A stretch of 64,000 nt of DNA from Piezodorus guildinii. Its lineage: Eukaryota > Arthropoda > Insecta > Hemiptera > Pentatomidae. Below are positions 21,629-32,500 of the stretch, piece by piece; the stretch's first letter is position 1, and every line of letters begins with the position of its first letter. Below the pieces are notes generated by a model that was given only the letters and a program-made list of their open reading frames with translations, was not told the DNA's origin and did not search any database. The position numbers and the translations under genes were made by a program. The stretch covers positions 169,066,366 to 169,130,365 of the forward strand of contig CM041295.1 of assembly GCA_023052935.1 (NCBI GenBank), written 5' to 3'.

Positions 21629-21745
21629 TGTTGGGTAAATAAGAAGAACCTTGATTTCTAAAGGCTTTAATCGACATTAATACTTAACATGTGTTTTAAA
21701 TGATAATGATATAAATAATTTGTTAGGTTAGTAAATTCCTTATCA
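21629..21745 (-). repeat. 5' LTR of the 17.9-21.7 kb gypsy element
   Basis: This LTR is 117 bp and nearly identical to 17925-18041. TTATG follows it on the plus strand and also precedes the partner. On the minus strand a TATA-like TTATTTATATC lies about 30 nt before ATTAATGTCG, the start of the self-complementary block. Confidence 0.93.
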
Positions 21746-21925
21746 TTATGTTTATTATCTAGTTTAGTTTTCAATATTATTATTTGAGGCTGCTTTTTAA
21801 TCCATTGTTTGTAATTTCTATTATTTCTTTTTATTGTTTTTGTATACTCTAAGACCTTAAAGTTTTTATTTTAATTTTCTTGTTATGTTATTCTAAAGGG
21901 ACTAGTCCCAGAATAAATAAAGATT

Positions 21926-21927
<2 letters not shown>

Positions 21928-21977
<50 letters not shown>
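21928..21977. repeat. (TA)n microsatellite at LINE copy B 3' end
   Basis: An alternating TA array of about 50 bp directly follows the LINE terminal sequence AGATTTATTA. Confidence 0.95.
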
Positions 21978-21981
<4 letters not shown>

Positions 21982-22178
21982 CTTAATTTTTAATTTTTCT
22001 CCTCTAATTTATTTTAGCCAATATTCTTATTTTTTAGGAAACCTAAAATGGGAACGAACGTTTCTTTCTTGATTGTCCAGAAAGTTGCATTTCATCTCGT
22101 TAATTTAAAATTGTGTATATTTGTGGGACTAGTTCACACCTTAGCTTCTTAGGGTTCTGTTGTGTTGTTATTATTATA

Positions 22179-22562
22179 ATGGGGTCTACTAACAGATTTA
22201 TTCCAAGTTTACAAAGTCAATTGCAGTATTTAGTGGAATGGTTTCAAGAATTCAGTGAAATGCAAAGAAATGATTTCCTTCCCGTTTTAATTCAAAGATT
22301 TGGTCATAAAGAGTATGTGAATGGGTTTCTTCCAGAGATGGAAAATGAGAATAATTTTCATGAGCGCCCTCCTAGTTTATTTCAATGCCGAATCAAGCTG
22401 TTTTTGGAGTGGACTGAATCTTGGGGGCAAGATGAGAAGCAGCAATTATTAAACATAATTAAGTCCATTGACCCAAACTTTTCTAATAAATATGAAACTA
22501 AAGTAAATTCTGAGCTAAATGCTTGTTCTGAAGATGAACCAATAGTTTTAACTAGGGAATAG
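22179..22562 (+). CDS. C14orf119-like protein
   Basis: This is a single uninterrupted frame of 127 codons from ATG 22179 to TAG 22560-22562. An in-frame ATG at 22113 also exists, but the residues between are hydrophobic and unlike the family, so I chose MGSTNRFIPSLQSQ. The sequence YLVEWFQEFSEMQRNDFL near residue 18 and RPPSLFQCRIKLFLEWTESW near residue 68 match human C14orf119 (LHWFANWSGPQRERFL and RPPSIFECQLHLWDQWFRGW), a small conserved animal protein of about 140 aa whose function is not established. The human gene also has a single coding exon as far as I recall. It is flanked by transposon DNA on the left and by AT-rich DNA on the right. There is no signal peptide or membrane segment from the chosen start. 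Confidence 0.85.
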   Translation: MGSTNRFIPSLQSQLQYLVEWFQEFSEMQRNDFLPVLIQRFGHKEYVNGFLPEMENENNFHERPPSLFQCRIKLFLEWTESWGQDEKQQLLNIIKSIDPNFSNKYETKVNSELNACSEDEPIVLTRE

Positions 22563-25500
22563 TATTTTTTTTTTTTTTTTTTGCGGTTACTTAAGAATGC
22601 ATTTAAGTTATGTAGTTTGTTTCCTCATTAACTTTTTATAGGTGCATTATAATTTGGTAATTGGAATATTTTTATTAGATTCTATGATAAATAGTGGTAT
22701 CTTTTAAATAGAATATTTCTTTTACAAATCTCATAATTAGATTATTGATGTTAGTTTCTAGAATTGGATTATATTTTGTTCTGTTTAATTTACAATATAT
22801 TTCATCGTGACATGAATATTAAGTAAGACTGAATTTTAACGGGCCCCCAAATGGCATATTTAGTTTCAGGTAAGAATAATGTAGTGTGGTTTACTATAAC
22901 AATAAGTTTTATTAATTCATTGTCTCATAATCTCTTATTATTAATCCATTTTGTTCCTAATTACGATTAAGTTAAATGTGTTATCTGTAATTTATAACTT
23001 TCTATCTTTGTGGGGTTTCTTGTTGAATTTATCAAGTTCTTCATGGTTTCATTAACTTCACACTTTGTAAATAGTGTGATTTGTGTAATATCACCTGGAT
23101 ATGTTCATTAATATCATCTATACATTAGGAATGATGAACAAATTTTTTTCATTTAATTATGACTATTGGATTGGAGTGACAGCATTTTAATTTATTTTGT
23201 TATTTATATTTATAGGGAAGAAATATTAATTCTTTTTCTCTTGTAATTACTATCTTGTTATTTTAGGTAACATGTAATCAGTTTTATAAAATGTTGCTTT
23301 AGTTGATTATTTTGACTGTGAATGACTGCATTCTTTTCTTTTTTGTCATAGTTTCATAATAGATTAATGTAATTGAAACAACTAATTTATGTTGATTGAA
23401 GTTGGTCTTCTTAGGATTGATAAAGAATTAGTTACTTAAAATAAATGGTAAAGTTGGTTTGGTTTAATCTGTTCTGAATTTGAGTTTCGATGAGGTTTAG
23501 TGAAAGGAGGTATGTTTGTATTTAAGCAATCTCTGTCTTTTGGTTTAATTTTTCTTTCATAATTTTTTATTATTTTCTGTAGTACTTTTCCTTCTTGTGT
23601 GGGTTGATTTGTATTTTAGGATTTGTCTTCAGTTTACTATGATTAGTTAATCTCTTTTACCCGGAACGTTATTTCTTAATATTCTATAAAATGACATTTT
23701 AATAATCTTCATAACCTACAGTTTCCTAATTTTTTTTTCAGGTGAATGGTTCAAACATGTTTTCAAAAATGCCTAGTATAGTTAATTATCCTATGGATGA
23801 TCTGGAGAAATTGTTACTACGTTGGCATTATAAGTCTGTTTATTTATGATCAGTTATAATGGTTTATTAGTTCAAGACTGTTGTTCAAGTGCAATGATTT
23901 GGACAGTATTAAACATTAATTTTTAATATAAGCTATCATTTTATTCTATTTAGTAAAGTATGATTAGTACAAACTATGCAGTTCCTGAAATTATGATGCA
24001 TTGTAACCTGAAAGTTATTACACGAATAGATTAATACTCATACTTTCATATACTCAGTGATTTCTTTTATATTTATGTATTACTTAGGATTTACATATTT
24101 AACCATTTGTGTTAGGATATAATTGGGAGATTCTAAAAACCTAGTAATTTCATGCCACACATCAAAGAAGACCGACCCGTATGTACACCTGTTGTGTATG
24201 TAAATAGTTTTTACAAAATTATTTATTTGTTGATGTGAGATGTACTCCATTTTGTCAAAATTGGATGTTTGGTTATTTATTAAAATTTAGGAAACTTTTT
24301 AATCCTTGTTGGAATCTTCTAATTAAATACTAACAAAATCTTATACATCTCTCTTTATTTACGTTATTTATTTTGATTAATAGTTAACAATAGTGATGTG
24401 ATATTTGTTATGATATTTTATTATAAAATGCATTTGTATTTAATTTACGAATTAAAGTGATTTATGTTGGATATTTTTTTACTTGTAATGAACCTCTATA
24501 ATGAAGTTGTTTTAAATTACGCTGTATTCTTCATGAGATTATTGTAAATATGTCCTTTTATTTATATTTATAAATTTTATTATATGTATATTTTTCTACC
24601 TAGAGTTCTATTTTTGATCTTTGTTGTCCAGTTTTGTCTGAGCTTTATTATAGCAATCACATAAACAAATATCAATATTTAAAAATATTTCATGTCAAAT
24701 TCATTAGAATTACATTATGTGTAATTCACCTTGTTGTTATCATTATTATTAATATAAGTTAAAAGAAAAAAAATAATTTATTACAGATGTTGTAATATGG
24801 AACTGATGATATAATTATTTGTTTGTAATACTTGTTAATAGTTTTATGTTTGAAGCATTTCTTAGTAATATGAATATTGTTATAAATACAAATATATTTA
24901 TATAAGTTTTATTGGTAATTTAAAATAAGTTTTTGAAACTTTAATATCAAGAAATGGTAATTGGTATTATAGCACATATACTACCATTACTTTGACTGGT
25001 GATGTAAAAGCAATAATGCTTTGAAGCTTTAACTTTCTTGTTGAATGGATTCTACTTGTTCCTTGTGAAAATCATTTCTTCTTTAATGATGTGAAGTAAT
25101 TATTAATCAATTTTAATATTTATGTTTATTTTTTTATTTAATGTATCATAAAATTAAATTTGAATTTTAATATTACTTTTTATCTTTAAACTGGTTTCCT
25201 TTGATTATAACAAAATGACAGTACTAATACCGAGGGCTTACTTTTATTCTACTCTGGAAATTTATTCTTGAATAGGTTGGCAACTGTTGGCTAGCCTCTT
25301 TTTAACATTTTTCATAGCTAAGGACATGTGCGTGTACATTAATATTTTATTTTAGTCTCCTCATGAGATTTATAGCTTTTTTTCAGTCAAATTCATAATT
25401 TTTTCAGTCACTTTCATATTTTTTTCAATCAAATTCATAATTTTTTCAATCAAGTTCAAAACTTCTTGAACTCATTTGATACAGTTAATTTAATGAGGTT

Positions 25501-25640
25501 TTGCTTTCAAGAACTAAAAAAAAAAGATTAAATCTTGTTGTTTATCCATTTAACCTCACTTTATGTTAATCCTATAGTGTAATGGGATTCCTAAATTTGT
25601 TACTATCCAGGTTTACCTAAGATAAAGATCTTTTACGAGT
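22563..25640. other. AT-rich intergenic or 3'-UTR DNA
   Basis: No convincing gene or transposon was found. At 23742-23849 a T-rich tract and CAG precede a 35-codon open frame (VNGSNMFSKMPSIVNYPMDD...) that could be an alternative 3' exon of the C14orf119-like gene, but no partner donor or homology supports it. The remainder is low-complexity T-rich DNA. Confidence 0.4.
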
Positions 25641-25654
25641 TCCTGACATCACAC

Positions 25655-26110
25655 AGGCTTGGGTCCACCATTGAATGACCCTTCCAAAGGATGGCCAAGG
25701 ATTTGTTACTCCCATAAGAAAATCTTAAGGCCATCTGCTGGGTTTGAATCAGCGACCTTTGCCATATTATCTTTAACCATTAATCTAGTAAGAGTCACCT
25801 GTCCCACAAGGGATAGTAGATGTGCTCTACTAGTGGGTATTAACGTTCCCCAGTCTCCTGAGTACACAGTACATTTTCACACAGCAGAACAGTACACTTA
25901 CATTAAGGAGTCTAAATATACTGAAATTTAATATCCAAGGGTCATCTGCCAGGTTTGAACCCGTCACCTTGGACATATTAAATCCTAAATAAATTTAAAT
26001 CTATTATGGGATATTCACATATATATCATCACAGTGCAGTGGCTAGCATAACAGCCACATATTTTCAAGGTCACAGGCTCAAACTTGGCCGATGGTAATT
26101 GTATAATTAT
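25655..26110. repeat. tRNA-related SINE fragments (tentative)
   Basis: Short blocks resemble RNA polymerase III internal promoters. The blocks GGGTTTGAATCAGCGACC (25740) and AGGTTTGAACCCGTCACC (25952) resemble B boxes. At 26036-26100 a TGGCTAGCATAACAG block (A-box-like) is followed about 30 bp later by GGCTCAAACTT (B-box-like). No complete tRNA fold, body or poly(A) tail is evident. Confidence 0.35.
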
Positions 26111-26227
26111 TTGTTTTTATCCAAATTCATATTTTTTTAAACCTCATTTACAATTTTTTACATACATCCTATTGGAAGGACAAAATAGTGACCTTGGCCA
26201 TATTGGAACTTTGAATTAACCTTCTTG

Positions 26228-26228
<1 letters not shown>

Positions 26229-26284
<56 letters not shown>
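26229..26284. repeat. (TA)n microsatellite
   Basis: A pure AT dinucleotide array of about 56 bp. Confidence 0.95.
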
Positions 26285-26289
<5 letters not shown>

Positions 26290-26299
26290 TTTTTTTATT

Positions 26300-26850
26300 A
26301 TATAGCTTTGTCATAGCCCTACTTGCTGTAAAACTTTCGATCTTGAGAACATAGTTCTTTTTTGTATATGAATTTTCCAAATTGGCAATTATTCATTTTT
26401 CACGATATTTACATGGAAATATCTCAAAAAGGGCTGAGTGAAAAAATATGAAACTAATACAGATGAGGACCAAACTGGAATGATGATGAGAGTATTTTAT
26501 ATAATTTTGGTACTTACAACACATTACCGTAGCCAAGAAAATGGTTAAAAAAATCACGAAAGATTATATCTACCAAAACCTTTGGCGGCTATGAAAAGGA
26601 AGGTTTGATTTTCACGCTTAATTATTTTTCCTTATATAGCCTTATTGCACTACTCATTTTAGAAATTTGGATCTTGTAAGCTATATCTTTTTTTCAAAGA
26701 GGGATTATTTTCCAGCTCAGTAATATTTAAAGTAAAATATCTCAAAAAGGACTGAGTGAAAAATGATGAAACTCACATACAGATAATACCTCTTTATAAT
26801 AGGTATGTTAGAGTAAAATTTATTGGCTGAGACTCAACTGGTTCTAGTGT
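26300..26850. repeat. Diverged two-copy tandem duplication
   Basis: The blocks around 26415-26470 and 26725-26785 share AATATCTCAAAAAGG, CTGAGTGAAAAA and ATGAAACT. The sequence to the left of each also aligns loosely (ATATAGC... then a GATCTTG block). The period is about 310 bp. No coding content was recognised. Confidence 0.55.
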
Positions 26851-26982
26851 TATAAATTTGGTTTGTCTTATAGTCATTTGATGAGATAAGGGCCACTCTG
26901 GCAAGGCAAGTAATATTTGATGTATTATATTTAAAAAAAAACGTGGGTCTCAGCCACTAATTTTTATTCTATCGTACTTATT

Positions 26983-26992
26983 AATATATATA

Positions 26993-27038
<46 letters not shown>

Positions 27039-27046
27039 ATATATAT

Positions 27047-27090
<44 letters not shown>
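26983..27090. repeat. (TA)n microsatellite beside the foldback element
   Basis: An interrupted TA array forms the left flank of the 9-kb satellite palindrome. The right flank (after 36153) is also AT-rich. Confidence 0.95.
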
Positions 27091-27094
<4 letters not shown>

Positions 27095-27096
<2 letters not shown>

Positions 27097-27402
27097 TCCA
27101 AGTCAAATTCAACCTTTTCCATTTCAAATTCAACCTTTTTCGATTTCAATAAAATAATAAAAATTAAATTAACATGATTTTATGTTTTAATGGTTATTTT
27201 AATTACACCTTATGTTTTTTAACCCTTGTGGCTTGTTAAATGTTCCCAGAGCCCTTTCTACATATAATTAGTCCACGAATATAATAATAAGTATAACCGA
27301 TACTTTAATTTTAAAACATTTGCGATACAAGGTCTGGTAGTCGGATTAGCGGGTTCGTTTTAATTTTAGTTTTATAATCGCGGCGAAAATATTATCAATA
27401 GA
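27095..27402 (+). repeat. Left unique terminal inverted repeat of the foldback-like element
   Basis: It starts CCAAGTCAAATTCAACCTTT and includes CCCTTGTGGCTTGTTAAATG and ACAAGGTCTGGTAGTCGGAT. Each block has its inverted counterpart in 35755-36100 with few mismatches, for example ACAAGCCACAAGGG and CCGACTACCAGACCTTGT. Confidence 0.85.
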
Positions 27403-29472
27403 GGTTTATTTTAACTTTTTCGTATTTATTTGGATAGTAGGCTCAGTAGCTGCGTTCCCAAAGATTTCGTTACCGATTACACTATTAATTTTAATCGCTC
27501 TCCCTCAAATATCGGTTTATTATAACTTTTTCGTATTTATTGGATACAAGGCTCAGTAGCTCCGTTCCCAAAGGTTCGTTACCGATTACACTATTAATTT
27601 TAATCGCGCTCCTCAAATATCGGTTTATTATAACTTTTTCGTATTTATTGGATACTAGGCTCAGTAGCTGCGTTCCCAAAGGTTCGTTACCGATTACACT
27701 ATTAATTTTAATCGCGCTCGCTCAAATATGGGTTTATTATAACTTTTTCGTATTTATTGGATACAAGGCTCAGTAGCTGCGTTCCCAAAGGTTCGTTACC
27801 GATTACACTATTAATTTTAATCGCGCTCGCTCAAATATGGGTTTATTATAACTTTTTCGTATTTATTGGATACAAGGCTCAGTAGCTCGTTCCCAAAGGT
27901 TCGTTACCGATTACACTATTAATTTTAATCGCGCTCCCTCAAATATCGGTTTATAATAACTTTTCGTATTTATTGGATACTAGCTCAGTAGCTGCGTTAC
28001 GGGGGTTCTTTCCCGACATTCTATTAATTATCGTGCGCTCGCTCAAATATGGGTTTATTATAACTTTTTCGTATTTATTGGATACAAGGCTCAGTAGCTC
28101 GTTCCCAAAGGTTCGTTACCGATTACACTATTAATTTTAATCGCGCTCCTCAAATATGGTTATAATAACTTTTTCGTATTTATGGATACAAGGCTCAGTA
28201 CTGCGTTAGGGTTCTTTACCATTCTATTAATTATCGCGCTCGCTCAAATATGGGTTTATTATAACTTTTTCGTATTATTGGATACAAGGCTCAGTAGCTG
28301 CGTTCCCAAAGGTTCGTTACCGATTACACTATTAATTTTAATCGCGCTCGCTCAAATATGGTTTATATAACTTTTTCGTATTTATTGGATACAAGGCTCA
28401 GTACTCGTTCCAGGGTTCGTTACCGACACTATTAATTATCGCGCTCGCTCAAATATGGTTTATTATAACTTTTTCGTATTTATTGGATACAAGGCTCAGT
28501 AGCTGCGTTCCCAAAGGTTCGTTACCGTTACACTATTAATTTTAATCGCGCTCCTCAAATATCGGTTTATTATAACTTTTCGTATTTATTGGATACAAGG
28601 CTCAGTAGCTGCGTTCCCAAAGGTTCGTTACCGATTACACTATTAATTTTAATCGCGCTCCTCAAATATGGTTTATTATAACTTTTTCGTATTTATTGGA
28701 TACAAGGCTCAGTAGCTGCGTTCCCAAAGGTTCGTTACCGATTACACTATTAATTTTAATCGCGCTCGCTCAAATATGGGTTTATTATAACTTTTTCGTA
28801 TTTATTGGATACAAGGCTCAGTAGCTGCGTTCCCAAAGGTTCGTTACCGTTACACTATTAATTTTAATCGCGCTCCTCAAATATGGTTTATAAAAACTTT
28901 TTCGTATTTATTGGATACAAGGCTCAGTAGCTGCGTTCCCAAATTCGTTACCGATTACACTATTAATTTTAATCGCGCTCCTCAAATATGGTTTATTATA
29001 ACTTTTTCGTATTTATTGGATACAAGGCTCAGTAGCTGCGTTCCCAAAGGTTCGTTACCGATTACACTATTAATTTTAATCGCGCTCGCTCAAATGGTTT
29101 ATATAACTTTTTCGTATTTATTGGATACAAGGCTCAGTAGCTGCGTTCCGGGGTTCTTTCACTTCTATTAATTATCGCGCTCCTCAAATATGGTTTATAT
29201 AACTTTTTCGTATTTATTGGATACAGGCTCAGTAGCTGCGTTCCCAAAGGTTCGTTACCGATTACACTATTAATTTTAATCGCGCTCGCTCAAATATGGG
29301 TTTATTATAACTTTTTCGTATTTATTATACAAGGCTCAGTAGCTGCGTTCCAAGGTTCTTACCGATACACTATTAATTTTAATCGCGCTCGCTCAAATAT
29401 GGGTTTATTATAACTTTTTCGTATTTATTGGATACAAGGCTCAGTAGCTGCGTTCCCAAAGGTTCGTTACCG

Positions 29473-29521
<49 letters not shown>

Positions 29522-32500
29522 GATACAAGGCTCAGTAGCTCCGTTCCCAAAGGTTCGTTACCGATTACACTATTAATTTTAATCGCGCTCCCTCAAATAT
29601 CGGTTTATAATAACTTTTTCGTATTTATTGGATACTAGGCTCAGTAGCTGCGTTACGGGGGGTTCTTTCCCGACCATTCTATTAATTATTCGTGCGCTCG
29701 CTCAAATATGGGTTTATTATAACTTTTTCGTATTTATTGGATACAAGGCTCAGTAGCTCCGTTCCCAAAGGTTCGTTACCGATTACACTATTAATTTTAA
29801 TCGCTCTCCCTCAAATATCGGTTTATTATAACTTTTTCGTATTTATTGGATACAAGGCTCAGTAGCTGCGTTCCCAAAGATTCGTTACCGATTACACTAT
29901 TAATTTTAATCGCGCTCGCTCAAATATGGGTTTATTATAACTTTTTCGTATTTATTGGATACAAGGCTCAGTAGCTCCGTTCCCAAAGGTTCGTTACCGA
30001 TTACACTATTAATTTTAATCGCGCTCCCTCAAATATCGGTTTATAATAACTTTTTCGTATTTATTGGATACTAGGCTCAGTAGCTGCGTTACGGGGGGTT
30101 CTTTCCCGACCATTCTATTAATTATTCGTGCGCTCGCTCAAATATGGGTTTATTATAACTTTTTCGTATTTATTGGATACAAGGCTCAGTAGCTCCGTTC
30201 CCAAAGGTTCGTTACCGATTACACTATTAATTTTAATCGCGCTCCCTCAAATATCGGTTTATAATAACTTTTTCGTATTTATTGGATACTAGGCTCAGTA
30301 GCTGCGTTACGGGGGGTTCTTTCCCGACCATTCTATTAATTTATTCGTGCGCTCGCTCAAATATGGGTTTATTATAACTTTTTCGTATTTATTGGATACA
30401 AGGCTCAGTAGCTGCGTTCCCAAAGGTTCGTTACCGATTACACTATTAATTTTAATCGCGCTCGCTCAAATATGGGTTTATTATAACTTTTTCGTATTTA
30501 TTGGATACAAGGCTCAGTAGCTCCGTTCCCAAAGGTTCGTTACCGATTACACTATTAATTTTAATCGCGCTCGCTCAAATATGGGTTTATTATAACTTTT
30601 TCGTATTTATTGGATACAAGGCTCAGTAGCTGCGTTCCCAAAGGTTCGTTACCGTTTACACTATTAATTTTAATCGCGCTCGCCTCAAATATCGGTTTAT
30701 AATAACTTTTTCGTATTTATTGGATACAAGGCTCAGTAGCTGCGTTACGGGGGGTTCTTTCCCGACCATTCTATTAATTATTCGTGCGCTCGCTCAAATA
30801 TGGGTTTATTATAACTTTTTCGTATTTATTGGATACAAGGCTCAGTAGCTCCGTTCCCAAAGGTTCGTTACCGATTACACTATTAATTTTAATCGCGCTC
30901 CCTCAAATATCGGTTTATAATAACTTTTTCGTATTTATTGGATACTAGGCTCAGTAGCTGCGTTACGGGGGTTCTTTCCGACCATTCTATTAATTATTCG
31001 TGCGCTCGCTCAAATATGGGTTTATTATAACTTTTTCGTATTTATTGGATACAAGGCTCAGTAGCTGCGTTCCCAAAGGTTCGTTACCGATTACACTATT
31101 AATTTTAATCGCGCTCGCTCAAATATGGGTTTATTATAACTTTTTCGTATTTATTGGATACAAGGCTCAGTAGCTCCGTTCCCAAAGGTTCGTTACCGAT
31201 TACACTATTAATTTTAATCGCGCTCCCTCAAATATCGGTTTATAATAACTTTTTCGTATTTATTGGATACTAGGCTCAGTAGCTGCGTTACGGGGTTCTT
31301 TCCGACCATTCTATTAATTATTCGTGCGCTCGCTCAAATATGGGTTTATTATAACTTTTTCGTATTTATTGGATACAAGGCTCAGTAGCTGCGTTCCCAA
31401 AGGTTCGTTACCGATTACACTATTAATTTTAATCGCGCTCGCTCAAATATGGGTTTATTATAACTTTTTCGTATTTATTGGATACAAGGCTCAGTAGCTC
31501 CGTTCCCAAAGGTTCGTTACCGATTACACTATTAATTTTAATCGCGCTCCCTCAAATATCGGTTTTATAATAACTTTTTCGTATTTATTGGATACTAGGC
31601 TCAGTAGCTGCGTTACGGGGGTTCTTTCCCGACCATTCTATTAATTATTCGTGCGCTCGCTCAAATATGGGTTTATTATAACTTTTTCGTATTTATTGGA
31701 TACAAGGCTCAGTAGCTCCGTTCCCAAAGGTTCGTTACCGATTACACTATTAATTTTAATCGCGCTCCCTCAAATATCGGTTTATAATAACTTTTTCGTA
31801 TTTATTGGATACTAAGGCTCAGTAGCTGCGTTACGGGAGGTTCTTTCCCGACCATTCCTATTAATTATTCGTGCGCTCGCTCAAATATGGGTTTATTATA
31901 ACTTTTTCGTATTTATTGGATACAAGGCTCAGTAGCTGCGTTCCCAAAGGTTCGTTACCGATTACACTATTAATTTTTAATCGCGCTCGCTCAAATATGG
32001 GTTTATTATAACTTTTTCGTATTTATTGGATACAAGGCTCAGTAGCTCCGTTCCCAAAGGTTCGTTACCGATTACACTATTAATTTTAATCGCGCTCGCT
32101 CAAATATGGGTTTATTATAACTTTTTCGTATTTATTGGATACAAGGCTCAGTAGCTGCGTTCCCAAAGGTTCGTTACCGTTTACACTATTAATTTTAATC
32201 GCGCTCGCTCAAATATGGGTTTATTATAACTTTTTCGTATTTATTGGATACAAGGCTCAGTAGCTGCGTTCCCAAAGGTTCGTTACCGATTACACTATTA
32301 ATTTTAATCGCGCTCGCTCAAATATCGGTTTATTATAACTTTTTCGTATTTATTGGATACAAGGCTCAGTAGCTGCGTTCCCAAAGGTTCGTTACCGATT
32401 ACACTATTAATTTTAATCGCGCTCCTCAAATATGGTTTATTATAACTTTTTCGTATTTATTGGATACAAGGCTCAGTAGCTGCGTTCCCAAAGGTTCGTT

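Larger units (their letters stand above)
17925..21745 (-). mobile_element. Short-LTR Ty3/gypsy element with TTATG target-site duplication
   Basis: Two 117-bp LTRs (17925-18041 and 21629-21745) differ by only a few bases. TTATG occurs directly outside both (17920-17924 and 21746-21750), a perfect 5-bp duplication. A purine tract (GCGGGGGAGAG, minus strand) abuts the 3' LTR. The coding order on the minus strand is gag, protease, RT, RNase H, integrase. Next to the 5' LTR there is no TGG-type tRNA primer site; instead a 16-nt sequence perfectly complementary to the LTR is found. A few frame breaks in pol make this copy defective. Confidence 0.95.
15550..21975 (+). mobile_element. CR1/L2-group LINE (copy B), 5'-truncated, split by a gypsy element
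   Basis: Copy B begins within the RT (from 15550), continues to the C-terminus at about 17150, and has an AT-rich 3' UTR interrupted at 17924/21746 by a gypsy insertion. It ends with the palindrome GGGACTAGTCCC (21898-21909), AGAATAAATAAAG and a (TA)n run. It is the same family as copy A by shared blocks, but diverged from it. Confidence 0.85.

Noticed and set aside
23742..23849. 35-codon exon candidate after a good acceptor
   Set aside because: No homology or matching donor was found; it is only mentioned in the intergenic entry.
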